NCBI RefSeq assembly: GCF_036345175.1
Contig: NZ_CP107780.1
Coordinates: 10,044,001 to 10,108,000, forward strand
From: Streptomyces sp. NBC_00576
GTDB lineage: Bacteria; Actinomycetota; Actinomycetes; Streptomycetales; Streptomycetaceae
Length of the DNA stretch: 64,000 bases
Direction: 5' to 3'
The translations under genes and the position numbers were made by a program. This document shows positions 16,125 through 25,025 of this stretch, piece after piece; positions within the stretch are counted from its first letter, which is position 1; the number at the start of each line of letters is the position of its first letter. The notes beneath the pieces were generated by a model. That model had not been told where the DNA came from, made no database searches, and saw nothing but the letters and a program-made list of their open reading frames with translations.

Positions 16125-18535
16125 AGCAGGGTCAGGTCGTCCGTGCTCGGCTCGGCGTGCTGGGCGACGCGGCCCGCGTGCCGCTCGACCATCGCCTCGA
16201 ACGTCTGCCGCGACGTACGGCCGTTGCCGAACGTCGCCCCCTTGGGGATCGCCTCGAAATACTTCAGCAGGGCCTCGGAGGAGCCAGGGCCGAGCCGGTA
16301 CTCGTGCTCCTCCGCCTGCTGCTCCACGATCCGCAGCAGCTCCTCGGGGCCGTAGTCACCGAAGGTGATGGTCCGCGAGAAACGGGAGGCGACACCGGGG
16401 TTGACCGACAGGAAGCGCTCCATCTCGGCCGTGTAACCCGCGACGATCACCACCACGGCCTCCCGGTGGTCCTCCATGAGCTTCACCAGCGTGTCGATGG
16501 CTTCCTTGCCGAAGTCACGGCCGGAGTCCTCCGGGGACAGCGCGTAGGCCTCGTCGATGAACAGCACACCGCCGCGCGCCCGGTCGAAGGCCTCCTGGGT
16601 ACGGATCGCCGTCGAACCGATGTGCTCGCCGACGAGGTCCACCCGGGACACCTCGACGAGATGGCCCTTCTCCAGGACACCGAGCGCGGCCAGGATCTCG
16701 CCGTAGAGCCGGGCGACCGTCGTCTTGCCGGTACCGGGGGAGCCCGTGAAGACCAGATGGCGTCGGGCGGAGGCCGCCTTGAGGCCCGCCTGCTGCCTGC
16801 GCCGGCCGACCTCGATCATGTCGGTGAGGGCTCGCACCTCGCGCTTGACGCTCTCCAGACCCACCAGCGCGTCGAGTTCACCGAGGACATCCTTGGAGGA
16901 CCGCGCGGCCGACTCCGACTCCGGGGCGGCGACGGCCGGCTCCGGCTCGGTGGTGCGCTGGCCCGGGATCGAGCCCAGCAGCCCATGCGACTGAGCCACC
17001 GCCGTCTGTACGGCTGTCTCCGGCAGCGGAGGCGTCCGCAGGGCCGCGCTCTCGTCGCTGGTGCAGTCCTCGACGACCGGCCCGCCGCCGGAGGCCGTGC
17101 CGGAGCCGCCGTCGGCGAACTCGTAGCCACCGCGCGCGCACCGCTCCGTACGGCACTTCGTCAACGTCGAACGGCAGCCGTCTATCACATGGAAGCCGTA
17201 GCCCTCACTGCCCGTCACCCGGCAGTGCAGGAAACTGCCCCGGCCGCCCGCCGACACGTAGAAGCCCGCCTCGGCGGGGGAGTCGACCGTGCAGCGCTCG
17301 ATGGTGGGATCGGCGCCCTTGGTGACGATCACGCCCGTCTGGGTGCCGACCACCGTGCAGCCGTTGAGCGTGCCGCCGCTGCCGTGGTCGCGGAACCAGG
17401 CGCCCGTCGCGGCGTCCCGGATCCTGCAGTCGTCGAGCTGCGCCGTCGCGCCGTCACTGACCGACACGGCGGTGTTGCGCACCTGCGAGAGGTCGCTGTC
17501 GATGACGTCCGCGCGCGAGCCCCGGTCGAGCACGAACAGCGCGTCCGGCACGTCGTGCACCCGGCACGATTCGAGAACCGCCGTGGCGCCGTCGCTGATC
17601 CACACCGCCGGGTAGTCGCCGGTGCTGTTGAAGATCTCGCACTGGTTCGCGTCCACCCGCGTGCCCGGGTCCCACACCGACAGCCCGTTGCGCCCGAACT
17701 GACGCACCGTCGTACGGGTCAGCGTGAGGACCGAGCGGGACCGCAGATCGACCGCGTTCTCCGGGATGTCGTGGATGCGGCAGTCGGCGAGCGTCAGCAC
17801 GGCGTCGGTGTCGAGCGTCACGCCGTCCGCGGACGTACGGTGCACATCGCAGTCGGTGAGGAAGGCGGTGGCCCGGCCGGTGATCTGGACGCCGCTGCCC
17901 TTGACCTCGTAAACCTCACAACCGACCGCCTCCAGCGCCGAGTTCTCGCCCGAGACCGACAGACCGACGCCCGAGGCGTGGTGCACCCGGCAGCGCTCCA
18001 GACGCGGATGCCCGCCGTCGCGCACGGTCACCCCCGCCTGCCCGGCCGCGACGACCTCGCACTCCTCGAACACCCCGCCCGCGTCGTCCAGTACGGCGAT
18101 GCCAGCACCCGCCGGGTTGTCGACCGTGCAGCGCCGCACCGTCGGGCGCGCGCCGCCGCGCACCTCGATGCCCGCGGCGGACCGGGTGACGATCCGGATG
18201 TCCAGCAGCTCCGGTGTGCCCTCCTCGACGAGCACGGCGGCCGAGGTCGAGTCCTGGCCCTCCACATGCAGGTCCTGGACCACAGCGGAGGCGCGCACGG
18301 TGAGGGGCACACCGTCCACGGGCGCGATGCGTACCGAGCCGGGAGAGCCCTCCGGGCCGCGCAGTGTCACCGCGCGCTCGACGACGAGGTTCTCCCGGTA
18401 GGTGCCGGGGGCGACGGTGAGGACGTCGCCGTCCGCCGCGGCCTCCAGGGCGGCGGCGAGCGAAGCGTACTCACCCGTGCGGCGCCGCCACCTCGATGTG
18501 CCGGTGTGCGTCACCTGGACCGTGCCCTGTGCCAT
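16094..18535 (-). CDS. Beta-helix repeat protein fused to CbxX/EccA-type AAA+ ATPase
   Basis: An 813-residue protein in two parts. Residues about 30-480 are a right-handed parallel beta-helix built of roughly 23-residue repeats (for example LTLADCRIHDIPENAVDLRS), beginning with the pectin-lyase-like ADGDVLTVAPGTYREN. After a Pro/Ala/Glu linker, residues about 550-813 are an AAA+ module. It contains GLESVKREV, Walker A GSPGTGKTT near residue 600, Walker B VLFIDEA near 660 and the sensor/arginine-finger region VNPGVASRFSRTI. CbxX/EccA-type ATPases remodel protein complexes. The beta-helix could be a substrate- or surface-recognition arm. ATG 18535 is chosen over the longer frame by homology of the start. 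Confidence 0.85.
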   Translation of the reverse strand: MAQGTVQVTHTGTSRWRRRTGEYASLAAALEAAADGDVLTVAPGTYRENLVVERAVTLRGPEGSPGSVRIAPVDGVPLTVRASAVVQDLHVEGQDSTSAAVLVEEGTPELLDIRIVTRSAAGIEVRGGARPTVRRCTVDNPAGAGIAVLDDAGGVFEECEVVAAGQAGVTVRDGGHPRLERCRVHHASGVGLSVSGENSALEAVGCEVYEVKGSGVQITGRATAFLTDCDVHRTSADGVTLDTDAVLTLADCRIHDIPENAVDLRSRSVLTLTRTTVRQFGRNGLSVWDPGTRVDANQCEIFNSTGDYPAVWISDGATAVLESCRVHDVPDALFVLDRGSRADVIDSDLSQVRNTAVSVSDGATAQLDDCRIRDAATGAWFRDHGSGGTLNGCTVVGTQTGVIVTKGADPTIERCTVDSPAEAGFYVSAGGRGSFLHCRVTGSEGYGFHVIDGCRSTLTKCRTERCARGGYEFADGGSGTASGGGPVVEDCTSDESAALRTPPLPETAVQTAVAQSHGLLGSIPGQRTTEPEPAVAAPESESAARSSKDVLGELDALVGLESVKREVRALTDMIEVGRRRQQAGLKAASARRHLVFTGSPGTGKTTVARLYGEILAALGVLEKGHLVEVSRVDLVGEHIGSTAIRTQEAFDRARGGVLFIDEAYALSPEDSGRDFGKEAIDTLVKLMEDHREAVVVIVAGYTAEMERFLSVNPGVASRFSRTITFGDYGPEELLRIVEQQAEEHEYRLGPGSSEALLKYFEAIPKGATFGNGRTSRQTFEAMVERHAGRVAQHAEPSTDDLTLLYPEDLPELP

Positions 18536-18652
18536 GGCGCTGCTGTGCCCCCACCTCGTGGAACGCGGGAAGTCGCGGAAGGTGCCGAACGATGTCGGCC
18601 GGTCCACCGTAGCGTGCGTGGGCACGGTGGGTTGACCAGAGCGGGAAGGCGG

Positions 18653-19258
18653 TCAACTGCCGGTCCCGGTCCGGCCCCAGTCGGGTCCGGCCCGGTCCCA
18701 GGCCTGGTCCCAACGGGCGTACCGGCGACGGACCATGCGCCAGACGATCAGGCGTCGGCCGCCCTCGAAGAACCCGGCCGACAGGGCGGTCACGCCGACC
18801 CCGGCGAGAACCGCGTGTGTCGTCGCGGTGGCAGTGTCCAGTGGGCGGGCGGCTATTCGCCCCTGTCCGTCCGTCCACAGGGTGAAGTGGTCGCCGGGGT
18901 GCGGGGACTTGAGGCTCGCCATGACCTGGCCGTGCTGCGCCGTGCCGTCAGGCCCCGCCCAGTCGGCCTCCACACGGCTTCTCGCCTCCCGCCCGGAGGT
19001 CGACTCGGGGTCGGGCTCCAGCGGGGAGCGGGCCAGCTTCTTGACCACGGTGGCCGTCACGAGATGGCGGGCCTCGCGCTGGTCCCGTACGGCCTGTTGC
19101 AGCGCGTCCTGGGCGGCACCGCCGACCAGGACGCCGATCAGGGGCGCCGCGAGCAGGATCAGCAACAGGGCCGTGAGCGCCACCCAGGCCTCCGCCAGGT
19201 CGGTCGCGCGGCGCAGCGGATTGTGCCGCCAGCGCCAGAGTCCGCCGATCGCCCGCAC
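18653..19258 (-). CDS. Rv1733c-family two-helix membrane protein
   Basis: A 201-residue protein with the plan of the Rv1733c family. A short basic N-terminus (RWRHNPLRRATDLAEAW) leads into one helix (residues about 24-47). A roughly 90-residue extracytoplasmic domain follows, ending in GDHFTLWTDGQGRIAARPLD. A second helix (about 145-165) and a basic tail complete it. The function of the family is not known to me. It starts with GTG 19258 and lies upstream, on the same strand, of the beta-helix/AAA gene, with a 117-bp gap. Whether they act together is unclear. Confidence 0.82.
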   Translation of the reverse strand: MRAIGGLWRWRHNPLRRATDLAEAWVALTALLLILLAAPLIGVLVGGAAQDALQQAVRDQREARHLVTATVVKKLARSPLEPDPESTSGREARSRVEADWAGPDGTAQHGQVMASLKSPHPGDHFTLWTDGQGRIAARPLDTATATTHAVLAGVGVTALSAGFFEGGRRLIVWRMVRRRYARWDQAWDRAGPDWGRTGTGS

Positions 19259-19471
19259 AGCCGCACCCCCTTCCCGCTCCGTGATAACCCCGGTCGGAGG
19301 AGTTCACGCACGCTGCCGGTCAAAGAGAGAGCGAAATCACCCCTCACCGGCTCTCACCGGCCGTCTCATGAACTTCTCACCAACCCAACGGCCAGGCCCC
19401 GTGCCGGTGTTCCCGCCCCCGGGACCAATCGGAAGATCACGTCCAAGGGCACGGCGGAAGATCACGCCCGC

Positions 19472-20296
19472 CTATTCGAGGACCCTGAACGGATCGCCGA
19501 CGCTGATCGTGCCGGGAGTCTCGGGTACCAGGTTCTGGCCGAAGACCAACTGGTTGCCGAAGCGGCGATGACGCCCGAGCGTGCGCAGCGGTTCCCGCCC
19601 GCGTTCGGAGGTCTCCTGGTCGGTGGTGGTCACCACGCACCGCCCGCACATCTTGGCGACCCGGAAGGAGACCTCGCCGATGGCGATCCGGGACCAGCCG
19701 TCCTCGGCCCAGGCGGCCGTCCCCGACACCACCACGTTGGGCCGGAAGCGGTTCATCGGCAGTGGGCCCTCCTGAGGGCGATCCCCTTGCGCGACCAGCG
19801 AGTTGAGGGCGTCGAGCGACGCGAGCGTGGTGAGCAGCAGCGGGAAGCCGTCGGCGAAGCTCACGGTCTCGCCGGGCAGCGCGAACTCCGGGTCGACCGC
19901 GCGACGCGTGCCCGGGTCGTCCATGTGCAGGAGACGTACGTCCTCGCCCAGATATCCGCCGCACCAGTCATGCGCGTCGTCGCCCGCGAGCACCGCCTGC
20001 ACTTTGGTGCCGAAGATGTCCACCGTCGTCGTGCCCATCACCTCCGGGACGGGCACGATCAGGGGCGCGCGACCGGGCGCGGACAGTCGGATCCCGCCGC
20101 CGGGCAGCAGCTCGGCGGCCGCCTGCGCCAGGCGCGGCTGCTGGCGTTGTGTGACGACCTTTCCCCCGGCGTCAATCAGAACCCAGCGTCGGTCTCCGGC
20201 CAGCCCCCAGGGCTCCACCACGGCTTGCCGGGGCGCCTGGCCCCGGAACGCCTTGACCGGATGAATGTGAATCGAGTGCAGCTCCGCATTCCCCAT
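19472..20296 (-). CDS. MOSC-domain protein
   Basis: A 274-residue protein with the N-terminal MOSC beta-barrel (SIHIHPVKAFRGQ, WGLAGDRRWVLID, TQRQQPRLA) and the MOSC domain proper (residues about 130-270). The conserved cysteine is in KMCGRCVVTTTDQET. MOSC proteins handle molybdenum-cofactor sulfur or act with Moco in N-hydroxylated-compound reduction (mARC-like). No Moco genes adjoin it. Its length and motif order are normal. Confidence 0.88.
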   Translation of the reverse strand: MGNAELHSIHIHPVKAFRGQAPRQAVVEPWGLAGDRRWVLIDAGGKVVTQRQQPRLAQAAAELLPGGGIRLSAPGRAPLIVPVPEVMGTTTVDIFGTKVQAVLAGDDAHDWCGGYLGEDVRLLHMDDPGTRRAVDPEFALPGETVSFADGFPLLLTTLASLDALNSLVAQGDRPQEGPLPMNRFRPNVVVSGTAAWAEDGWSRIAIGEVSFRVAKMCGRCVVTTTDQETSERGREPLRTLGRHRRFGNQLVFGQNLVPETPGTISVGDPFRVLE

Positions 20297-20338
20297 ACCG
20301 CCATCGTGCCAGCAGGCACGGACACTCCGGGGGCGAGA

Positions 20339-20776
20339 TCAGTACCCGCGGTACTGCTGCTGCTGGTTGTTGTACGGGTCCTGGTACTGCGGCTGGGCGG
20401 GCCGGGGAGCCGCGGGACGCATCGCCTCGTAACCGGTGGCAGCCGCCGGACGCTGCTGCTGCATCGGCTGGCCGCCGGGGTAACCGCGCGGCGGTACCTG
20501 CTGCGGGATGTACGCCGCCGGCGCCTGCTGCAGCGGCGAGGGCTGCTGCGCCTGCGGGTAGCCGTAGGAGGGGGCCTGCTGGGACGGGCCGGCCGGCAGG
20601 GCGGGGAGCGCAGACGGCAGCGCCGGCAGGTTGCTGCTGCCTGTGTCGTACGCGGCGGGGACCCGGATCGGGGCGATCTGAGGGGTACCCCGCTCGGCGA
20701 CGAGCGAGTCGTAGATCGGAGTGTCCGGGAAGGCGGAGTAATAGCCGCCGCCGTAGGTGGAGCGGGGGGAGGTCAT
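20339..20776 (-). CDS. Pro/Gln-rich low-complexity protein (Streptomyces-conserved)
   Basis: A 145-residue protein. The first 45 residues (from MTSPRSTYGGGYYSAFPDTP) are ordinary and look like the constant part of a family I recall as common in Streptomyces (DUF6643-like). The remainder is rich in Pro, Gln, Ala and Tyr, ending NNQQQQYRGY, and is surely disordered. There is no signal peptide or membrane helix. ATG 20776 has GGGGGGAGG-like purines upstream on its strand. Function is unknown. Confidence 0.65.
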   Translation of the reverse strand: MTSPRSTYGGGYYSAFPDTPIYDSLVAERGTPQIAPIRVPAAYDTGSSNLPALPSALPALPAGPSQQAPSYGYPQAQQPSPLQQAPAAYIPQQVPPRGYPGGQPMQQQRPAAATGYEAMRPAAPRPAQPQYQDPYNNQQQQYRGY

Positions 20777-21045
20777 GGCACATAAGTTAAGCCCACGATG
20801 AGCTGGTTGGGGAGACCGATAAGAGGGTTGTTTTCCGTGTCGGCAGTGACTTGGGACCCCTAATGCGAGCGAACTTGCCAAAAAGGGGCATCTGATCATG
20901 CTGAGATCAGGTAAAGGCCAGGTTCCGGGCGGGTTACCGACGGGTCGCCCCGCGTTCTTCCCGCGTTCGGTAGGGGAGTTCAACGGGAGTTCACAGGCCC
21001 GGGAGAATAGGTTGGGTCGCGAGGCGAGCAGAGATGGGGGCAGCC

Positions 21046-22323
21046 ATGTCAATGCCTAAGGGATCGAACGCTCCGGTGCCGACGGCGGCGCTCCGGGTCG
21101 AACTCGGCTGGCGTTCCGGTGCGGGCGTGCCCGACGCGGACGCGTCCGCGCTGTTGCTGGTGGCCGGAAAGGTCCGTTCCGACGCCGACTTCGTCTTCTA
21201 CAACCAGCCTGTGCACTCCTCCGACGCGGTCCGGCACGAGGGCAAGCGGGACGGGGGTGGCCGGGTGACGGACACCCTTCTCGTCGACCTCGCGCGCGTG
21301 GAGCCGGCGGTCGAGACCGTGGTCCTCGCGGCCTCTGCCGACGGAGGAACGTTCGGGCAGGTTCCCGACCTGTACATCGAGGTCCGTGACGCGGCGCAGG
21401 ACACGGTGGTCGCCCGCTTCGACAACCCGGGCGCCAGTGTCGAAACCGCGTTCGTACTCGGCGAGTTCTACCGTCGCCAGGGCGCCTGGAAGTTCCGCGC
21501 GGTCGGACAGGGCTACAGCAGCGGGCTGGCAGGCCTGGCCACGGACTTCGGCATCACCGTGGACGAGCCCCAGCACACGCCGGCCCCGCCGATCGCCGCG
21601 CCGCTCGTCGCACCTCCGGTGACCATGACCCCGCCGCCCGCACGGCCAGTGACCGCGCCTCCGCCCGCCCCTCCCACGACGCCGGTACGCCTGACCAAGG
21701 TGACGCTCACCAAGGAGGCCCCGTCCGTCTCGCTCACCAAGCAGGGCGGCACCTCGGGCGCCCTGCGCGTCAACCTCAACTGGCAGGTGCACAAGCAGTT
21801 CTCGGGGTGGGGCAGCAAACTCGGCCGCGCGGTCGCCCAGCACTCCGATCTCGACCTCGACCTGTGCGCCCTCTTCGAGCTCTCCGACGGCAGCAAGGGC
21901 GTCGTACAGTCCCTCGGCAACGCCTTCGGGGCGCTGCACCAGCCGCCCTACATCCACCTCGACGGCGACGACCGCACCGGGTCCCTGTCGAGCGGCGAGA
22001 ACCTCACCGTCAACCTGGACCGCAAGCAGGCCTTCCGGCGCATCCTCATCTTCGTGACCATCTACGCGGGGGCACGTTCCTTCGCCGACCTGCACGCCAC
22101 GGTCACCCTGACCCCGGCGAACGGAGCGGCGGTCGACTTCTCGCTCGACGAGTGCACGGTGCCCTCCACGGTGTGCGCGCTCGCCCTGATCACCAACAAC
22201 GGCGGCGATCTGATCGTCCAGCGCGAGGCCCGCTATCTCGTGCCCGAGCGCGGGGTGAGCCCCCAGCGGACCGTCGACCGCGTCTACGGCTGGGGCATGA
22301 ACTGGACGCCCGGCCGCAAGTGA
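21046..22323 (+). CDS. TerD-family protein with two TerD domains
   Basis: About 425 residues: two TerD calcium-binding domains (residues about 8-165 and 240-420) joined by a proline-rich linker (about 175-225). Typical strands are present in each domain, with VELGWRSG and DADFVFYNQP in the first, then VNLNWQ and DLDLCALFEL in the second. SKGVVQSLGNAFG and YIHLDGDDRTG form the Ca2+ site region. TerD proteins are linked to tellurite and envelope-stress responses and act in the cytoplasm or at the membrane. The ATG at 21046 has GGGGG upstream. ATG 21034 and 21052 are alternatives. Confidence 0.88.
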   Translation: MSMPKGSNAPVPTAALRVELGWRSGAGVPDADASALLLVAGKVRSDADFVFYNQPVHSSDAVRHEGKRDGGGRVTDTLLVDLARVEPAVETVVLAASADGGTFGQVPDLYIEVRDAAQDTVVARFDNPGASVETAFVLGEFYRRQGAWKFRAVGQGYSSGLAGLATDFGITVDEPQHTPAPPIAAPLVAPPVTMTPPPARPVTAPPPAPPTTPVRLTKVTLTKEAPSVSLTKQGGTSGALRVNLNWQVHKQFSGWGSKLGRAVAQHSDLDLDLCALFELSDGSKGVVQSLGNAFGALHQPPYIHLDGDDRTGSLSSGENLTVNLDRKQAFRRILIFVTIYAGARSFADLHATVTLTPANGAAVDFSLDECTVPSTVCALALITNNGGDLIVQREARYLVPERGVSPQRTVDRVYGWGMNWTPGRK

Positions 22324-22333
22324 CGCACGCGGA

Positions 22334-23512
22334 TCAGCTCTCGTCCGCGGCGGTTTCCGGACGCGCGTACGTCCGTCCCTTCCAGGCCGCGCCGCGCCCC
22401 CGGTAGTGCTGCACCGCCGAGTCGACCGTCATGAGGAGGTACAGGAACGCGGTGAACGGCAGCAGAGGAGCGAGCCACAGCGGCTGCCCGTAGTAGCGCA
22501 GCATCGGGGCGTACGTCCCCGCCATCACCAGCCACGCGAAGCCGCCGCACACCGCCGCCGGCGTCGTCCCGGTGGTGAGCCCGGCCAGCAGGGCGAACGG
22601 GGGCAGCAGATACACCAGGGCGAGGCCGAGCACCGTGCCGAGCAGCAGCGGCGGGCTGTGGCGCAGTTGCGCGTACGCGCTGCGCGAGACCATCCGCCAC
22701 AGGTCGTGCAGCCGCGGGTAGGGCCGCACGCTGTCCACCCGCTCGGCGAGCCCCAGCCAGATGTGGCCCCCGCCGCCCTTGACGGCCCGTGCGAGTGCCA
22801 CGTCGTCGATGACGGCGTGGCGGATGGCGTCCGGGATCCGGGCCCGCTCTGCCGCCTCCGTACGCAGCAGCACGCACCCGCCCGCGGCAGCCGCCGTCCG
22901 CGTCCCCTTCCTGCCGATCCGGCGGAAGGGATAGAGCTGCGCGAAGAAGTACACGAAAGCCGGCACGACGAGCCGCTCCCAGACGCTCTCCACCCGCAAC
23001 CTGGCCATCAGCGACACGGCGTCGAAGCCTCCGCCCCGCGCCGCCGCCACCAGTTCCCGCAGACTGTCCGGCGCGTGGGCGATGTCCGCGTCCGTCAGCA
23101 GCAGGAACTCCGGTCCACGCGCGCGTGCCAGGCCGATGCCATGGCGTACGGCCCACAACTTGCCCGTCCAGCCCGCGGGCGGTTCACCGGGCGAGTCCAC
23201 GGTCAGCGGCAGCCCGCCGTGGCGCCGCGCCAGCTCCCGGGCCAGCTCCCCGGTCCCGTCCGAACTGCCGTCGTCGACCAGGAAGACCTCGGCACGCCCC
23301 GGATAGTCCTGCGCGAGCAGCGACGGCAGGCTCGCGGGGAGTACGGCGGCCTCGTCGCGCGCCGGCACGACGATGCAGACGGACGGCCAGGTCTCCGGTT
23401 CCCGGGCGTAGGACGGCAGTCTGACGTCCGTACGCCAGAAGAAGCCCTGGCACAGCAGCAGCCACAGCCAGGCGGCGAGTGATCCCACGGCGATCCACAC
23501 AACGGCGCTCAC
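22334..23512 (-). CDS. hpnB: Membrane-bound GT2 glycosyltransferase, HpnB-like
   Basis: A 392-residue protein with an N-terminal helix (about 3-25) and a GT2 nucleotide-sugar domain (VCIVVPARDEAAVL, FLVDDGSSDGTGE, LLTDADIAHAPDS with the DxD). RAVKGGGGHIWLG is the acceptor side, and C-terminal helices lie at about 280-360. The architecture fits the hopanoid-associated HpnB family, although no other hopanoid genes are in the window, so the acceptor may differ. The start is GTG 23512, 58 bp from the divergent racemase. It converges with the TerD gene, with a 10-bp gap. Confidence 0.75.
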   Translation of the reverse strand: MSAVVWIAVGSLAAWLWLLLCQGFFWRTDVRLPSYAREPETWPSVCIVVPARDEAAVLPASLPSLLAQDYPGRAEVFLVDDGSSDGTGELARELARRHGGLPLTVDSPGEPPAGWTGKLWAVRHGIGLARARGPEFLLLTDADIAHAPDSLRELVAAARGGGFDAVSLMARLRVESVWERLVVPAFVYFFAQLYPFRRIGRKGTRTAAAAGGCVLLRTEAAERARIPDAIRHAVIDDVALARAVKGGGGHIWLGLAERVDSVRPYPRLHDLWRMVSRSAYAQLRHSPPLLLGTVLGLALVYLLPPFALLAGLTTGTTPAAVCGGFAWLVMAGTYAPMLRYYGQPLWLAPLLPFTAFLYLLMTVDSAVQHYRGRGAAWKGRTYARPETAADES

Positions 23513-23570
23513 CCGCCGCAGTCTGCCCCACCCCAGAGGGCCGTATGGGCGCGCCGTTTATAGTGACCGG

Positions 23571-24356
23571 GTGAAGATCGCGTTGATGGACTCCGGAATC
23601 GGACTTCTGCCGGCAGCCGCGGCGGTACGGCGGTTGCGGCCCGACGCGGATCTCGTGCTCTCCCTGGACCCTGCGGGCATGCCCTGGGGTCCGCGGACCC
23701 CGCAGGACCTCACCGAGCGCGCCCTGGCCGTCGCCGAGGCCGCCGCCGCGCAGCGGCCCGACGCCCTGATCGTCGGCTGCAACACCGCGACCGTGCACGC
23801 CCTGACCGCACTGCGTGCTCGCTTCGAACCGGAGCTGCCGGTCATCGGCACGGTTCCGGCGATCAAGCCGGCTGCTGCGGGAGGCGGGCCCATCGCGATC
23901 TGGGCGACCCCCGCCACCACCGGCAGCCCCTATCAGCAGGGCCTCATCCGGAACTTCGCCGAGGGCGTCGCGGTCACCGAGGTGCCCTGCTGGGGACTGG
24001 CCGAAGCCGTCGAACACGCGGACGAGACGGCGATCGCCGCCGCCATCGCCGCCGCAGCCGCCCTCACCCCCGACGAGGTAACGACCGTCGTCCTGGGCTG
24101 CACCCATTACGAACTCGTCGCCGAGCGCATCCGCGCGGCAGTCCAGCAGCCCGGCCGCCCGCCGCTCGTCCTGCACGGTTCGGCCGGCGCGGTGGCCGCC
24201 CAGACGCTCCGCAGGCTCGGCGCGCAGGCCGCCCCCGAGGCGCCGGCGGACGGCACGCTCACTGCGCTCCTGAACGGCACTGCGGGCCCGCTGCCCGCGC
24301 CCGCGCTCGCCTACGAGGAAGGCCGGCTGTTGCAGGCGGCCATCCCCGTCCGCTGA
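23571..24356 (+). CDS. Asp/Glu racemase family protein (MurI-like)
   Basis: A 261-residue protein with the racemase fold. It has an N-terminal DSGIG motif, the first catalytic cysteine in GCNTATVHAL and the second in LGCTHYEL, both required for proton exchange. It resembles glutamate racemase, which makes D-Glu for peptidoglycan. MurI usually has DSGVGG, and streptomycetes have a separate housekeeping murI, so this may be a paralogue acting on another amino acid. GTG 23571 starts the frame with no strong ribosome site. Confidence 0.78.
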   Translation: MKIALMDSGIGLLPAAAAVRRLRPDADLVLSLDPAGMPWGPRTPQDLTERALAVAEAAAAQRPDALIVGCNTATVHALTALRARFEPELPVIGTVPAIKPAAAGGGPIAIWATPATTGSPYQQGLIRNFAEGVAVTEVPCWGLAEAVEHADETAIAAAIAAAAALTPDEVTTVVLGCTHYELVAERIRAAVQQPGRPPLVLHGSAGAVAAQTLRRLGAQAAPEAPADGTLTALLNGTAGPLPAPALAYEEGRLLQAAIPVR

Positions 24357-24440
24357 CCGACGGCCGTACGGCGGCCAGTCGGAGCAGTCACCCTCCGCAA
24401 CCCGGTGCCCGCGCAGCGGAACCTGAGTAATCTCATAGGC

Positions 24441-25001
24441 ATGAGGGACCGGCCCTACAGCGAACGCGACGAACACGACGAAGCCGTGCCGACCGAGATC
24501 TGGACCGGTCGGGCGACCAACCGCGCCCAGTGGCTGCTCGCGCTCGGTGGCTGCGCCTTCATGGCGCTCGGCATCGAACTGGCGGTCGACTCGGCGTGGA
24601 CGTCCGGCGTCGCACCGCTCGCCATGGCCGTCGTGGGCTGCATCGCGGCGGGACTGCTCGTCCTCTTCGGCACCATCGCGTTCGTGCACGTCGCCGTGAA
24701 GGTCGACAAGGACTCCCTCGAAGTGCGCTGTGGCCACATCGGCCTGCCGCGCCGCCGTATTCCGCTGTCCCAGATCGTCGGTGCCGACTTCGTGGCCAGG
24801 GTCACCCCCCGCCAGTGGGGCGGCTGGGGCTATCGCTGGCGGCCCCATCAGGGCACCGCGGTCGTCGTGCGCCGGGGCGAGGGCATGGTGCTGCGCCTCG
24901 GGGACGGGCACACGTTCACGATCACGGTGGACAACGCGGAGGCGGCCGTACGGGTCATCCGGGACCGGTTGCGGTCGAGTGCGGCAGGGGCCGCGACCTG
25001 A
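24441..25001 (+). CDS. Membrane protein with PH-like domain
   Basis: A 186-residue protein. Two helices lie at residues about 27-47 and 52-75. A beta-rich tail follows, with VDKDSLEVRCGHIGLPRRRIPLSQI and GTAVVVRRGEGMVLRL, resembling the bacterial PH-like domain that follows two helices in many actinobacterial proteins. ATG 24441 is chosen, although the open frame extends 12 codons further upstream. Function is unknown. It converges with the O-antigen-ligase-like gene. Confidence 0.7.
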   Translation: MRDRPYSERDEHDEAVPTEIWTGRATNRAQWLLALGGCAFMALGIELAVDSAWTSGVAPLAMAVVGCIAAGLLVLFGTIAFVHVAVKVDKDSLEVRCGHIGLPRRRIPLSQIVGADFVARVTPRQWGGWGYRWRPHQGTAVVVRRGEGMVLRLGDGHTFTITVDNAEAAVRVIRDRLRSSAAGAAT

Positions 25002-25025
25002 CGTTCCGGTCGCTCTCCCGGTGGC

